From: Prochlorococcus marinus XMU1410
GTDB taxonomy: Bacteria > Cyanobacteriota > Cyanobacteriia > PCC-6307 > Cyanobiaceae
Reading direction: 5' to 3'
NCBI RefSeq assembly: GCF_017696085.1
Contig: NZ_JAAORH010000003.1
Span: 124,001 to 188,000, forward strand
DNA length: 64,000 nucleotides
Part shown: piece after piece, positions 27,955-38,835 of the stretch
Layout of the letters: each line of letters opens with the position of its first letter
Numbering within the stretch: position 1 is the stretch's first letter
Position numbers and translations under genes: made by a program
The notes under the pieces: generated by a model
What the model was told of the DNA's origin: nothing
Database searches by the model: none
The model's input: only the letters and a program-made list of their open reading frames with translations

Positions 27955-29424
27955 CTATAAATCGGCAAAACCTTTTTTCTTTTTATTATTTTTTTGTTTT
28001 TTCATTGGCTTATTACCACTCATCCCTCCCATTCCTCCCATTCCTGGCATTCCTCCCATTCCTGGCATTCCTCCCATTCCTGGCATTCCTCCCATTCCTG
28101 GCATTCCTCCCATTCCTGGCATTCCTCCGTTTGACATTTGTTTCATAAAGCCTCTCATTCTTTGAAAATCAGCTAATACTTTATCCACATCTTTTGCTTC
28201 ATAACCGCTACCCTGAGCGATTCTTTGTCTTCTTGAAGGCTGTGCAGCAAGAACTTCAGGTTTTTGTTTCTCCTCAAGAGTCATTGAAGAGATCATAGAT
28301 TCTATTTTCTTAAGTTGATCTTCTCCATCTTTTATCATCCCATCATCAATTTTATTCATTCCAGGGATCAATTTAATCAATCCGCCAAGTGATCCCATCC
28401 TTTTAATTAATCTCATTTGCTTAACAAAATCATTAAAGTCAAAAGTCGCTTCTTGAAGTTTCTTTTGCATCGCTTCTGCATCAGCAAGTTCAACTTCTTT
28501 TTGTGCTTTTTCAACAAGTGTCAATACATCGCCCATACCTAAAATTCTGCTGGCCATTCTCTCTGGATGAAATGGTTGCAATGCCTCTATTTTTTCACCT
28601 ACACCTATAAATTTGATTGGTTTACCACTTATTTTTCTTATCGATAAAGCAGCTCCACCTCTTGAGTCACCATCCAACTTAGTTAATATCGCCCCTGTGA
28701 TTCCTACTTTTTCATGAAATGATTTTGTTAAGTCTGCAGCTTCTTGCCCAATCATTGAATCAACAACAAGCAAAACTTCATCAGGATTAGAAACTTCTTT
28801 TATTCGAACCATTTCACTCATCATGGAATCATCAATTTGCAGTCTTCCTGCGGTATCAATAATTATCGAATTAAAATCATTTTCACTAGCAAAATTCAAT
28901 GCTTCCTTTGCTATTTCTTCTGGTTTGCTATTTTTTTCTTTAGCTGAAAAAACTTCCAATTCATATTGACTTCCCAATGTTTTAAGCTGCTCTACAGCTG
29001 CTGGCCGATAAATATCTGCAGCCACTAAAAGAACTTTTTTATCTTTTTCCTTTAAATAAAGTCCTAATTTTCCTGTTGCAGTTGTTTTACCAGCTCCCTG
29101 AAGTCCAGCCATCAAAATGACTGTAGGACTATTTTCATTTTCGTTTAATGGAGAATTTTCATTCCCCATAATGTTAATCAATTCTTTATTTACAACTTCA
29201 ATAAATTTTTGACCTGGGTTTACACCCCTAACTACTTCTTCTCCAATAGCTTTATCTTTGACATCTGATATAAACTCTTTTACTACAGACAAACTAACAT
29301 CTGCATCAAGGAGTGCTCTTTTTACCTCCTTCAAGGCATCATTTATATTATTTTCACTAATTTTTGCTTCGCCTCTTAAACCCTTTACTGCGTCTTCAAA
29401 GCGTGATGAGAGTTCATCAAACAT
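27955..29424 (-). CDS. ffh: signal recognition particle protein Ffh
   Basis: This 489-residue SRP54 homologue binds 4.5S RNA and targets membrane proteins. It has the N domain (1-90), G domain with GLQGAGKTTATGKL (107-120), DTAGR, and TKLDGDSRGGAAL, and the Met-rich M domain from about 325. The C-terminus carries a Met-Gly-Pro repeat (five MPGMGG units) then a basic tail KKQKNNKKKKGFADL. The SRP RNA is also in this window (56011-56104). It is the first gene before rpsP and phoH on the minus strand. Confidence 0.96.
   Translation of the reverse strand: MFDELSSRFEDAVKGLRGEAKISENNINDALKEVKRALLDADVSLSVVKEFISDVKDKAIGEEVVRGVNPGQKFIEVVNKELINIMGNENSPLNENENSPTVILMAGLQGAGKTTATGKLGLYLKEKDKKVLLVAADIYRPAAVEQLKTLGSQYELEVFSAKEKNSKPEEIAKEALNFASENDFNSIIIDTAGRLQIDDSMMSEMVRIKEVSNPDEVLLVVDSMIGQEAADLTKSFHEKVGITGAILTKLDGDSRGGAALSIRKISGKPIKFIGVGEKIEALQPFHPERMASRILGMGDVLTLVEKAQKEVELADAEAMQKKLQEATFDFNDFVKQMRLIKRMGSLGGLIKLIPGMNKIDDGMIKDGEDQLKKIESMISSMTLEEKQKPEVLAAQPSRRQRIAQGSGYEAKDVDKVLADFQRMRGFMKQMSNGGMPGMGGMPGMGGMPGMGGMPGMGGMPGMGGMGGMSGNKPMKKQKNNKKKKGFADL
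28028..28127 (-). repeat. 18-bp in-frame tandem repeat in the ffh 3' region
   Basis: On the plus strand the unit CATTCCTCCCATTCCTGG recurs about five times with almost no variation, encoding MPGMGG on the minus strand. The near identity at the nucleotide level suggests recent slippage expansion. Every unit is a multiple of 3, so the frame is kept. The number of units probably varies among strains. Confidence 0.85.
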
Positions 29425-29471
29425 TATTAAAAAGTAATTTTAATTATTATAGATGATATTGAAGTTTGTAA

Positions 29472-31577
29472 TTACAAGCCGCTCACGAAATCAACCAATT
29501 TCCACGATTTATTTGAAAAACCCAAAATATATTTAACTTTAAGGGGATTTAAAGATGTTTCATTAATAAATTCTCCAGAATTATTTACTAACCTCTCTAA
29601 ATAATTCAACTCTACTAATACAACTATCCTAGATGAAGTTTGCGATTCCAAATCAATTTTACGTATTTGGGAATTAATCTCCTTATAAATTCCTTTCTTG
29701 ATATCGTTCTGTCTTTCTTCGATTGTTCGATCAATTAGACCTTTACTAACAATTTTAGAAAGATTAATTTCACCCTTTCCCGCTAAATAATTGCCTTTAT
29801 TAAGAAGCCATCCATTAATTAAATTCCTTATATCTTCCAAAGAAGGTGAAGCAGAATTAAGTTCTTTGAATTCATAGGAAAAAATTGAAGTAGATTTATC
29901 AGAAATAGAATTCAATTTACTTGAAGGATTTTTTTTTATTTCTTGAATAATATCTTTCTCATTAAGCTTTTGATTTTTATCTTTTGCAATTAAAGGTTTT
30001 TCATCAATAGATTCGTCCTGAATTGATTTTTTAAAATTATTTCTTAAAAATCCAATGCCAATACCAAATGCAAATAAGATCAAAAACGCATAGATATAAA
30101 TTAAATACGGCGACCGATTAATTATCTCTTTATCCTTTAAGAATTCCCCAAAACTAAACTTTAATTCAGCAATTTTTTCAATTAAAAAGTTATAAAACTC
30201 AATTGGTTTTTTCTTAAAGTATTCCTCATTGAATACTACTTCTTTGTTCTCAACCTTTTCATAGCCTTGTTTTATGCCACCAGGCCAAGGTAATCTTCTT
30301 TCATCAATATTCCCCAATAAATTAGCAAAATCTTCAGTCGTTTTTGTGGAGAATTCCCTCTCAGTTTGTTGGTTTTGAAGATTTGATCTAATTGAAATTT
30401 TATTTGATTTCTTTTCTAATTTTTCAATAAATTCTTGAATTTCCCTATCTTCAAACCAAGAATCTAAATCCACCTCTTTTGTTTCAATGTCTCTATACCC
30501 AACTAAAACATCATTCTCTAACCAATTTTTACAGAAAATACATATCGCTTCTAACTTATTTCCAGGATAATTATTAAGCCAATCTCGTAAATTCTCATCA
30601 GAACTACTTGAAAACCTTGCAGAGGCTTGGTCAATATCAGCCAAAAGCAAATCTAAACAACCAACTAGAGGCATTGAATCAAGACCTGATAAATTTAGTT
30701 TCTTTAAAATTCTCCTCGCTTCAAATAATTTTTCCGGCTTTCTTCTAGAGAAACCAATAGCTGTTAAGGAAAGAAACGCTAAAAATCCTGCTTCTAATGA
30801 TCCTCTTTTTTGTAATTCAAGAAACAAATCAATCTGTTCTTGCACTGTCAAAAAAGGCTTAATTTGTTGAAAAAAAACTTCAAACTCTTGCTGATTTAAA
30901 TAATCTTTATATTCAGATTTATTATTACCTTCTAAACCACCTCTTTTGATTATTAAATTTTCCAACATACTTAAGCCTTTTTTATGAGACTCTTGATCAT
31001 TTAGATCCCTACTAAGTAGATCTAGGATTCTGTAAGGAAGCAAAGCAACCAAGTCTTCTTCAAGTTCTTTTCTTATGTCTCCAAGCTTTCCCATTCTTTG
31101 TAGAAGTTGTATTCCTTCATGTAAAAAGTCGGCCGCGTTTGAATAGGATCTAAGCTGTTGTTCTTGAATTGCAGAATCTCTAGCTGTTAAAGCAGCCAAT
31201 AATGTTAAATCAGCTTCTCTACTACTTCCTAAAGCTGGAGTTTGTGGGGGCTGCAATGCTTTTCTCGTGATTTTAAACGCTTCCTTTGGTGAACCCGATT
31301 CCCAAAGAAGTATTAATCCTGCTACTTCTCTATTTGAGGAAAAATCCAATCCAGAATTCCCATTTAATAACAAATTTTCATACTCTCTTCTGCTTTCTGG
31401 GTCTGTAAGTAGATCGGCAGTGAGGCGGAGCAACTCAGATCTTTGGGTTAATACTTCATAAGTAAAACCTTCATCAGGTGTTTTATCTAACCGCAATTGA
31501 AACGCCCTTAATATTTCCTCAGAAGTTGCAGAAGGGCTTACGCCAATTAAACGAAAATGGTCTAAAGGAAGTTCCAA
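29472..31577 (-). CDS. zipN: cell division protein Ftn2/ZipN (ARC6 homologue)
   Basis: This 701-residue protein anchors the FtsZ ring in cyanobacteria. It has an N-terminal degenerate J-domain (DHFRLIGVSPSATSEEILRAFQLRLD), a long helical cytoplasmic region, one membrane helix near residues 487-510 (YLIYIYAFLILFAFGIGIGFL), and a C-terminal ARC6-type IMS domain (SPSLEDIRNLINGWLLNKGNYL onward, about 585-701) in the periplasm. The HPD motif of true J-proteins is absent, as in other members. The start is TTG 31577. It is divergent from pdhA by 114 bp. Product and layout match ARC6/Ftn2; precise length comparison was not run. Confidence 0.9.
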   Translation of the reverse strand: MELPLDHFRLIGVSPSATSEEILRAFQLRLDKTPDEGFTYEVLTQRSELLRLTADLLTDPESRREYENLLLNGNSGLDFSSNREVAGLILLWESGSPKEAFKITRKALQPPQTPALGSSREADLTLLAALTARDSAIQEQQLRSYSNAADFLHEGIQLLQRMGKLGDIRKELEEDLVALLPYRILDLLSRDLNDQESHKKGLSMLENLIIKRGGLEGNNKSEYKDYLNQQEFEVFFQQIKPFLTVQEQIDLFLELQKRGSLEAGFLAFLSLTAIGFSRRKPEKLFEARRILKKLNLSGLDSMPLVGCLDLLLADIDQASARFSSSSDENLRDWLNNYPGNKLEAICIFCKNWLENDVLVGYRDIETKEVDLDSWFEDREIQEFIEKLEKKSNKISIRSNLQNQQTEREFSTKTTEDFANLLGNIDERRLPWPGGIKQGYEKVENKEVVFNEEYFKKKPIEFYNFLIEKIAELKFSFGEFLKDKEIINRSPYLIYIYAFLILFAFGIGIGFLRNNFKKSIQDESIDEKPLIAKDKNQKLNEKDIIQEIKKNPSSKLNSISDKSTSIFSYEFKELNSASPSLEDIRNLINGWLLNKGNYLAGKGEINLSKIVSKGLIDRTIEERQNDIKKGIYKEINSQIRKIDLESQTSSRIVVLVELNYLERLVNNSGEFINETSLNPLKVKYILGFSNKSWKLVDFVSGL

Positions 31578-31691
31578 ACAAATATCCTATTGAAAAATTC
31601 TTAGACAAATTTTATCAAGTTAAAAATTTTTTTCACAAGGTCTTACAGAGTTATTAAAAAAAATCATGAAAATCGCCCTTCACGGCTTAGA

Positions 31692-32765
31692 ATGTTAACA
31701 AATCAAAACTTCGTTAAGGTATTTTTCTTGGAAACACACGTAGAGAGAATCTCAAATCTTCAAGACATAAAAAAGGCTGAATTAGATCGAGAAACTGGAT
31801 TATTTCTTTATGAAGACATGACGCTTGGTCGTAGGTTTGAAGATAAGTGTGCAGAAATGTATTACAGGGGAAAAATGTTTGGTTTCGTTCATTTATATAA
31901 CGGTCAAGAGGCTATAAGCACCGGAGTAATTGGCGCCATGAGAAAGAAACATGATTGGTTTTGTAGTACTTATCGCGATCATGTTCATGCACTAAGTGCG
32001 GGGGTCCCCTCATTTGAAGTAATGAGTGAACTTTTTGGTAAAGCTACTGGGTGTAGCAAAGGCCGAGGTGGATCCATGCACTTATTTTCAAGAGAGCATC
32101 ACTTACTCGGAGGATATGCATTTATTGGAGAGGGAATTCCAGTAGCCTTAGGGGCAGCTTTTTCAAGTAAATACAAAAAGGAAGTTGCTGGTAATAGTAA
32201 TAGTGATGCAGTAACTGCAGCATTCTTTGGGGATGGAACTTGCAATAATGGGCAGTTTTTTGAATGTTTAAATATGGCCCAGTTATGGAAATTACCCATA
32301 ATTTTTGTTGTTGAAAATAATAAATGGGCAATTGGTATGGCTCACGATAGAGCTACTAGTAATCCTGAAATCTGGAGAAAAGCGTCTGCTTTTGGTATGC
32401 ACGGCGAGGAAGTTGATGGAATGGATGTATTAGCAGTTAGAGGAGCAGCGCAAAGAGCAATTGAGCGGGCTAGAGCAGGAGAAGGTCCCACACTTTTAGA
32501 ATGTTTGACTTATAGATATAGAGGGCATTCACTTGCAGATCCAGATGAATTGAGGTCTGAAAAAGAGAAGGAGTTTTGGGGGAAAAGAGATCCTATTAAG
32601 AAATTAGCTAAAGAAATTATTGATGGTAAATTCGCTACGGAAGAAGAATTAAAAATTATTGAAAAGAAAATTGATGCAGAAATATCGGAGTCAGTTAAAA
32701 ATGCTATTGAAGCTCCTGAACCTCCTTCAGAAGAATTAACCAAATATATTTGGGCAGAAGATTAG
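31692..32765 (+). CDS. pdhA: pyruvate dehydrogenase E1 component, alpha subunit
   Basis: This 357-residue subunit binds thiamine diphosphate and decarboxylates pyruvate, feeding acetyl-CoA synthesis. The TPP motif is [17 protein letters not shown] then [11 protein letters not shown] (about residues 178-220); GRGGSMHLF and [10 protein letters not shown] are also typical, and [12 protein letters not shown] is the phosphorylation-loop region. An in-frame TTG at 31728, preceded by TAAGG, is an alternative start that would remove 12 non-conserved residues. lpdA (E3) is elsewhere in the window. It converges with the sigma factor gene (1-bp gap). Confidence 0.95.
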   Translation: MLTNQNFVKVFFLETHVERISNLQDIKKAELDRETGLFLYEDMTLGRRFEDKCAEMYYRGKMFGFVHLYNGQEAISTGVIGAMRKKHDWFCSTYRDHVHALSAGVPSFEVMSELFGKATGCSKGRGGSMHLFSREHHLLGGYAFIGEGIPVALGAAFSSKYKKEVAGNSNSDAVTAAFFGDGTCNNGQFFECLNMAQLWKLPIIFVVENNKWAIGMAHDRATSNPEIWRKASAFGMHGEEVDGMDVLAVRGAAQRAIERARAGEGPTLLECLTYRYRGHSLADPDELRSEKEKEFWGKRDPIKKLAKEIIDGKFATEEELKIIEKKIDAEISESVKNAIEAPEPPSEELTKYIWAED

Positions 32766-32766
32766 A

Positions 32767-33708
32767 TTAAATACCGCTAGGTAATTTTCTGGTTAAATTC
32801 CTTAATTTTCTTAGTGCCTTAAGTTCAACTTGTCTTACTCTTTCTCTAGAAACTTCTAATAATCTTCCAATTTCTGCAAGAGTATGTCTCTCATTTGCAT
32901 CAAGTCCAAACCTTAGTTTGAGAACATGTTGTTCTTGCTCGCTTAAATGACTTAACCACTTACCAAGTTGCTCTTGATGCATTTTTTGTTCAACTTGATC
33001 TAAAGGCTCTTCATTATTACTATCAGCAATTAAATCACCTAAAAAGCTCCTGCCATCATCACCATTTACTGGAGCATCTAAACTACTTGTCGATAAAGCT
33101 TGTCTTAAAACAGAATCCAATTCTTCAACATCAATTTCCATTGCCTCTGCAATTTCAATTCTGCTTGGCATTGCACCAAGCTTATGAGCCAGATCTCTAC
33201 TAACTTTTCTTATAGAAGCTAACCTTTCACTTAAGTGAACAGGTAAACGAATGGTTCTTGATTGACAGGCAATTGCTCTTGTCATACTCTGTCTAATCCA
33301 CCAAAAGGCATAAGTAGAAAACTTATATCCTCTTGTCGGATCAAATTTTTCAACAGCCCTCTCTAACCCTAGAGAACCTTCCTGTACTAAATCAAGAAGT
33401 TCCAGTCCTTTACCTTGATATTTTTTTGCCACACTGACGACTAATCTTAAATTAGCTTTCATCATTCTTTCTTTAGCTCTTCGACCAATTTTTATAGTTC
33501 TTTTTTGCTGAGTTGTAAATTCATTAGTTTTTTCATCTAATTGTCCATCTTCTGTAAGAATCATCATCTTTTGGACTTGGTTACCCAATTCAATCTCTTC
33601 GGCAGGTGTTAATAAAGGAACTCTACCGATATTCTGCAAATACCAACTAATTGGATCATTACTTCTCCTTTTGGGTGGTTCTGCTTGTGTAGGTAATGAT
33701 GAGACCAT
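32767..33708 (-). CDS. group 2 RNA polymerase sigma-70 factor
   Basis: This 313-residue sigma factor lacks region 1.1 and starts near region 1.2 (DPISWYLQNIGRVPLLTPAEEIELG). Region 2 has GLELLDLVQEGSLGLERAVEKFDPTRGYKFSTYAFWWIRQSMTRAI and is nearly canonical; region 4.2 has TLAEIGRLLEVSRERVRQVELKALRKLR. It should recognise promoters close to the housekeeping type and act in stress or diel control. Prochlorococcus has several such factors, so no specific symbol is given. Confidence 0.93.
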   Translation of the reverse strand: MVSSLPTQAEPPKRRSNDPISWYLQNIGRVPLLTPAEEIELGNQVQKMMILTEDGQLDEKTNEFTTQQKRTIKIGRRAKERMMKANLRLVVSVAKKYQGKGLELLDLVQEGSLGLERAVEKFDPTRGYKFSTYAFWWIRQSMTRAIACQSRTIRLPVHLSERLASIRKVSRDLAHKLGAMPSRIEIAEAMEIDVEELDSVLRQALSTSSLDAPVNGDDGRSFLGDLIADSNNEEPLDQVEQKMHQEQLGKWLSHLSEQEQHVLKLRFGLDANERHTLAEIGRLLEVSRERVRQVELKALRKLRNLTRKLPSGI

Positions 33709-33848
33709 ACTTTGACCTAATTTAGGTAATAAAACTTTCCTACATTTTTAAAGAAATAGCCAAATATTTAATGCGCGCTTCAGATTTCAAGTTATATTTG
33801 TACACTTATGTGTTTAAAACTATAAATAACTCTCTTAAATTGTTTCTT

Positions 33849-35414
33849 TCAAGATATTTGTCTCATTTTTATATTTCTCATTAATTTTGATAATTCGTCA
33901 CCAATAGCAGAAGCATTTGACCCTTTTTTGCACTTTGATGCAGCAAATGAATGCAAAAGTACGTATTTAGCAAAAAAATCTGTAGTTATGTTTCTAGAAA
34001 AGGTTAAATCAATCGCAGAACTGCCAGCTATGAATCCACATAAAAGATCACCCAATCCAGCTCTAGCTGTGTGTGAATCAGTCCCAAAAAGTTGCCAAAC
34101 TTTTTTACTATCAGCAACTATGCTGTTAGCTCCCTTTAACAAAACACTTATGTTAAATTCTTGCGCAGCATTAAGAGCTTTTTCAACATTAGTCTCGCAT
34201 TTAATATTAGGGAATAACCTCGAAAATTCTTTGCTATGAGGTGTTATCCATGTCTTAAATCTTCTCTCTAAGAAGAATTTTGAACATAATTTAGATTCTG
34301 AAATTCTATTGAGTGCATCCGCATCCAAGATCAATAATCCTTCAAAACCAGTGAGAATGTCTATTGCTTTTTGCCAATCATCATTATCAATTCCTATTCC
34401 TGGGCCGACAGCTACTGAATCAAATGCACTTAAATCAATATTTTTTAATGCACTAAATAAAGATGCATTTCCATTTTGATTACATTGCATAGTATCCTTT
34501 AAAACTATTTCTGGAGCAACTTGCCAAATAGATTCAGCAACTAACTCAGGCAGGACAGCCGAGATATGGCCTGCTCCACTTGATATCGCCCCTTTTAATG
34601 CTAAGTATGCAGCACCAGGATATTTTTCACTTCCAGCTATTAATAATGTTCTACCTCTTTTATATTTGTTGGAATTTCTTGGTAAAGAAGGTAAATCAAT
34701 ATTTTTCAAATCTTTGTAAGTAACCTTAAAAATCTTTTTATCAACTTTGGAAAGTTTACTAATAGGCACACCAACATCTATATGGTGCAATTCTCCAATA
34801 AAAGGTAATGCAGAATCTTGCGTCAACCCAATCTTATTAAGACCAATTGCCAAGGTATGGTCTGCCTTTATTGCGTTATCTAAAAAAGGCTCTCCTTTAT
34901 CAGGACATAATCCTGTTGGAATATCAATACTTATTACCTTGCCATGTTTGCTATGAAATTTTTGATTAAAAAGTTTAATTAATTTATTATCAACTTTTCT
35001 TGTTTGATTATTACCAAAAACAGCATCAATCCAAAGTTCTTTACCATTTGCATCAGGGGGCTCTACTAATTTTGTGACACCAATAGATGTAAGATAATTA
35101 AGGTGGTTATTTGTTAATGTTTTTTTTATCGGGAATGGACACCATACCTTTACTAAAAAACCTTTCAAAAAAAGCTCTCTAGCTATTACTGCACCATCCC
35201 CACCATTATGCCCAGGACCTATCAAAACAGTTATTCCATACTTTAGAAGAGGTTTCCTTTTCAAGAGCCATCTACTAATTTGAATACCAGCTTTTTCCAT
35301 CAATGCTTCTTGAGGCATTCCATCAGAAAACATTTCTTTTTCTAATATCAACATTTGCTTTGAATCAACAATTAAATGTTTAGAGTCAATTGTTGGCCAT
35401 ACAATTTCGTTCAT
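33849..35414 (-). CDS. nnr: bifunctional NAD(P)H-hydrate epimerase / ADP-dependent dehydratase
   Basis: This 521-residue protein repairs hydrated NAD(P)H. The N-terminal YjeF epimerase domain has MLEKEMFSDG-type start (ILEKEMFSDGMPQEALMEKAG visible) and VLIGPGHNGGDGAVIARELF (about residues 62-83). The C-terminal kinase-like dehydratase domain has RGRTLLIAGSEKYPGAAYLAL, VAVGPGIG, LILDADALNRI, TPHSKEFSRLF and ARAGLGDLLCGFIAG. It ends SKLMRNIKMRQIS. Neighbouring mnmA is divergent with a 46-bp spacer. Confidence 0.93.
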   Translation of the reverse strand: MNEIVWPTIDSKHLIVDSKQMLILEKEMFSDGMPQEALMEKAGIQISRWLLKRKPLLKYGITVLIGPGHNGGDGAVIARELFLKGFLVKVWCPFPIKKTLTNNHLNYLTSIGVTKLVEPPDANGKELWIDAVFGNNQTRKVDNKLIKLFNQKFHSKHGKVISIDIPTGLCPDKGEPFLDNAIKADHTLAIGLNKIGLTQDSALPFIGELHHIDVGVPISKLSKVDKKIFKVTYKDLKNIDLPSLPRNSNKYKRGRTLLIAGSEKYPGAAYLALKGAISSGAGHISAVLPELVAESIWQVAPEIVLKDTMQCNQNGNASLFSALKNIDLSAFDSVAVGPGIGIDNDDWQKAIDILTGFEGLLILDADALNRISESKLCSKFFLERRFKTWITPHSKEFSRLFPNIKCETNVEKALNAAQEFNISVLLKGANSIVADSKKVWQLFGTDSHTARAGLGDLLCGFIAGSSAIDLTFSRNITTDFFAKYVLLHSFAASKCKKGSNASAIGDELSKLMRNIKMRQIS

Positions 35415-35460
35415 AATTAGTACAAAGCAATTGAAGAACTGTTCAAAAATTTAAACTTCC

Positions 35461-36618
35461 ATGTTAAAGACACAAAAGGATAAAAAATTAGAGAACTTTT
35501 TTTCTTCTAATGATAAAACTAAAAAGAAGAAAAATATTATTGTAGGTCTTTCTGGTGGCGTAGATAGTTCCCTTTCAGCTGCTCTTCTTGTAGAAAGAGG
35601 CTGGAATGTTGAGGGACTAACTCTTTGGCTAATGAAAGGACAAGGCTCCTGTTGTTCTGAAGGATTAGTAGATGCTGCTGGGCTTTGTGAAGATTTGGGA
35701 ATTAATCATAAAATAATAGACTCAAGAGAAATTTTCGAAAGAGAGGTAATTAAAAAAACTACTGAAAGCTATGAGAAAGGATTCACTCCACTTCCATGTT
35801 CGATGTGCAACAAGAATGTTAAGTTTGAAGAGATGCTTAATTACGCAATAAACAAAAAAGACTTTACTTATATTGCGACCGGACATTACGCAAGGATAAA
35901 AAAATCATCTTATGCTAAAACACTTGATTGCAAGAGCTTTGTATTTAAGGACTTCCTTCTTCTAAGAGGTGCTGACGAAAACAAGGACCAAAGTTATTTT
36001 CTTTATTCTCTTTCACAAGAAGTACTAAGTAGATTAGAATTTCCTCTTGGCGAAATGAAAAAAGAAGAAACAAGAAAGGAAGCCTTAAGATTAGGCCTTA
36101 GAACTGCTCAAAAACCAGAAAGTCAAGATTTATGTTTAGTTGAGCATTATGGATCAATGCAGCGATTTATCGACAAACATATAAAACCCAAAACAGGAGA
36201 AATCGTACATGTAAATGGAAAAGTTCTAGGAACGCACAATGGTATTCAGCACTTTACAGTAGGTCAAAGAAAAGGGTTAGGCATCGCTTGGCCGGAGCCA
36301 TTATATGTAAAAAGTTTAGACAAGGTAAATAACATAGTTTATGTAGCAGATAAAAGTGATCTATTTAATAAAGAGGCAATAATTAGTAAGGTTAACTGGG
36401 TTTCAATCGAAGAACCTAAACAAGAGATAGAAGTAGAAGCACAAATCAGATATAGAAGTCATCCAGTAAAAGGAACTTTAATACCTTTGCAAAAGGTAGA
36501 TAATCCAATTACAACATTTAAATTAATTTTTGAAGAAAGTCAAAGTTCGGTAACACCTGGACAAGCTGCAGTTTTTTATAAAGGAGAAATTTTATTAGGT
36601 GGCGGATTAATTAATTAA
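35461..36618 (+). CDS. mnmA: tRNA-specific 2-thiouridylase MnmA
   Basis: This 385-residue PP-loop enzyme adds sulfur to U34 of Lys, Glu and Gln tRNAs. It has [16 protein letters not shown] (about residues 28-43), the first catalytic Cys in [11 protein letters not shown] and the second in [11 protein letters not shown], and [16 protein letters not shown]. Cysteines and PP-loop are intact. It contains an N-terminal 25-residue Lys-rich extension. Its 3' end overlaps lnt by 8 bp in convergent arrangement. Confidence 0.95.
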   Translation: MLKTQKDKKLENFFSSNDKTKKKKNIIVGLSGGVDSSLSAALLVERGWNVEGLTLWLMKGQGSCCSEGLVDAAGLCEDLGINHKIIDSREIFEREVIKKTTESYEKGFTPLPCSMCNKNVKFEEMLNYAINKKDFTYIATGHYARIKKSSYAKTLDCKSFVFKDFLLLRGADENKDQSYFLYSLSQEVLSRLEFPLGEMKKEETRKEALRLGLRTAQKPESQDLCLVEHYGSMQRFIDKHIKPKTGEIVHVNGKVLGTHNGIQHFTVGQRKGLGIAWPEPLYVKSLDKVNNIVYVADKSDLFNKEAIISKVNWVSIEEPKQEIEVEAQIRYRSHPVKGTLIPLQKVDNPITTFKLIFEESQSSVTPGQAAVFYKGEILLGGGLIN

Positions 36619-38098
36619 TCTTCCAAAAAAAATTTAATCCCATAAAAAATATAAACAATAACAAAATAGGTTTATCTCCAAATTTTGTATAGAAGGTCTT
36701 GTTGGATGAAAAATTAGGAAAAACTACTTTATTTTGCTCCACATTCAAATCTAGAAGTTGAATTATTTTCCCATCATCTTTAATTAAACCAGAGGGACCA
36801 GTGTTTGATACAAGTAGATTATCTTTTTTATTTTCAATACTTCTCAATCTTGCCAAGGACAGGAATTGATTATAAAGCTTAGTTGGATAGGGATCTAAAT
36901 TTGCTGCAGTTATTATTAGTTTTGCACCGCTATTAATAGCCTTTCTTATTTTCAATCCATCACTAATTTCATAACAAATAGCCACTGCTAAAGGTTGTGT
37001 AAATTTAGGATCAAAAAATCTTGAATCAGAGCCTGGTTGAATTCCTCCTACTGCAGATAATCCTCTTGAAAAAACATCTAGAAATCTAGGTATTTTTTCA
37101 CCTATTGGAACAAGTCTATTTTTATCTATAAATGAGGTAAAAGATTTATCTCCAATTTGAAATCCGAGTAAAGAACTTCTTAACTCATTATTTGAATTTC
37201 TGAAACCTCCTGAGAAGGTATTAACCTTAATGCCTTTAGAAAAATAAAAATTATTAGGTAGAGTTCCTTCAGGTGCAACAAGAAGTTTCGCTTTGTTTGA
37301 TAAAGCATATTTTTGAGCGATAGATAGCTTTTCTTCAATAAATTCATCATTTATTTTTAATTTTTCTCTAGTTGGTATATTAGTTTGCCAAATAGCTACT
37401 GGATATTCATAATTTCTTTTTATTGGAGTTGTTAAACCTCCAAATAAATGTAAGAAAATAAAAACCAAAAGTCCTAAAAGAAATATTTTTTTAAAGTAAA
37501 GTTTTCTTACCCATCTACCTTGAATATAAAAAATCCAAAATCCAATCAATACTTGTAATACGCATAAACCACTTGCACCAATCCATCTTGCTAAACCAGC
37601 AAGATAAATATCACCTGGGATAAGACTCTCTCCTAAACCTATCCAAAAAAAAGGTGTTTGAGAAAGTATCAATTCACCAACACCCCAAGTCAAAGATAAA
37701 AAAATTACTTTTACTGTTAAAGATAATATTTTCATTTTGAAAACATCCTCTTTCCAGAGAATAATTTCAACTAACAGTCCCCATAAATAAACTAATATCC
37801 CACCCCAAAAAGCGCAAAATAATAATATTGAAATGGAGATTATTAAACTTACAAGCCATGAAAACCCAAGCCATGTCAATGGATGAAGATCATAAAGCCA
37901 AGAATGACTTATCAAGATAAAGAAGAAACCCCAACAAAAATTTGCTATTCTCCTTTCACTTCCCTTCCATAAAATAAATAAAGATAATGGCATAAAAATC
38001 AGCCAAAAGTGAGTTGAAACTGAAATTCCTCCTAAAATCCCTCCTAAACAAGGGTAAAAATATTGTCTTAGACTTTTAATTTGAGTTGGGATTAACAA
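36611..38098 (-). CDS. lnt: apolipoprotein N-acyltransferase
   Basis: This 495-residue protein has about six to eight membrane helices in residues 1-215 and a C-terminal nitrilase-type domain with catalytic Glu in VAPEGTLPN and Cys in [10 protein letters not shown]. It adds the third acyl chain to lipoproteins on the outer face of the inner membrane. A last membrane helix ([16 protein letters not shown]) closes the protein. The start is TTG 38098. It converges with mnmA and is divergent from the FKBP gene. Confidence 0.9.
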   Translation of the reverse strand: MLIPTQIKSLRQYFYPCLGGILGGISVSTHFWLIFMPLSLFILWKGSERRIANFCWGFFFILISHSWLYDLHPLTWLGFSWLVSLIISISILLFCAFWGGILVYLWGLLVEIILWKEDVFKMKILSLTVKVIFLSLTWGVGELILSQTPFFWIGLGESLIPGDIYLAGLARWIGASGLCVLQVLIGFWIFYIQGRWVRKLYFKKIFLLGLLVFIFLHLFGGLTTPIKRNYEYPVAIWQTNIPTREKLKINDEFIEEKLSIAQKYALSNKAKLLVAPEGTLPNNFYFSKGIKVNTFSGGFRNSNNELRSSLLGFQIGDKSFTSFIDKNRLVPIGEKIPRFLDVFSRGLSAVGGIQPGSDSRFFDPKFTQPLAVAICYEISDGLKIRKAINSGAKLIITAANLDPYPTKLYNQFLSLARLRSIENKKDNLLVSNTGPSGLIKDDGKIIQLLDLNVEQNKVVFPNFSSNKTFYTKFGDKPILLLFIFFMGLNFFWKIN

Positions 38099-38184
38099 TC
38101 TAAAATTAAGAAATTAAATTTATAATCACCCATTTATTGTACCTTCATTCTGTAAACTAAGTTTTAGTAACTTTCAAAATTTAA

Positions 38185-38757
38185 GTGAAAGAAGTCTTTA
38201 TTAGTTTTGCGGTTTTTGTTTTTTGTGTTTCATTAACTCTGTTCAGTCAATTTTATTCACCACAAGTTGTTAATGCTGCAGAATCAGAAACTCAGTCAGT
38301 TCAAGGAACACCCGTTGCAAAATCATCAAATGTCTCAAATAATAATTTATTTGAACTAGACCCATCAGATCCAAATCCTATACTTTTCGCCATGGCAGAA
38401 GAAACACCATCAGACAACAATTCAAGGACTACAGAAAGTGGTCTAATTATTGCAGATATCGTAAACGGGGAAGGAGATGAAGCTAGTGCTGGGCAAACAG
38501 TTACTGTAAATTACACAGGAACTCTAGAGGACGGGACACAATTTGATACCAGTATCGGAAGAGCTCCATTCAGCTTTCCCTTAGGTGCTGGACGAGTAAT
38601 AAAAGGTTGGGACGAAGGTGTAGCAGGCATGAAAGTTGGAGGCAAAAGAAAATTAACAATACCTCCAGAACTTGGATACGGATCAAGAGGAGCTGGAAAT
38701 GTAATACCTGCTAATGCGACTTTAATATTCGAAGTTGAATTATTAAAAGTCAATTAA
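38185..38757 (+). CDS. exported FKBP-type peptidyl-prolyl isomerase
   Basis: This 190-residue protein starts at GTG with an N-terminal signal ([17 protein letters not shown], cleaved near AES). A low-complexity linker follows, then a C-terminal FKBP domain (about residues 85-190) with [65 protein letters not shown]. It should help proteins fold in the periplasm or thylakoid lumen. It precedes sodN by 78 bp and may be independent. Confidence 0.92.
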   Translation: MKEVFISFAVFVFCVSLTLFSQFYSPQVVNAAESETQSVQGTPVAKSSNVSNNNLFELDPSDPNPILFAMAEETPSDNNSRTTESGLIIADIVNGEGDEASAGQTVTVNYTGTLEDGTQFDTSIGRAPFSFPLGAGRVIKGWDEGVAGMKVGGKRKLTIPPELGYGSRGAGNVIPANATLIFEVELLKVN

Positions 38758-38835
38758 ATTAAGTAAGAAAAATATCTAAGACTTTTCAATTTAGTTAATC
38801 TCCAAGTAATATATATACAACACCAAATATTTGAA

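Noticed and set aside
28028-28127. Short regular repeat that could suggest a CRISPR-like array
   Set aside because: Units are contiguous with no spacers and encode MPGMGG in the ffh reading frame.
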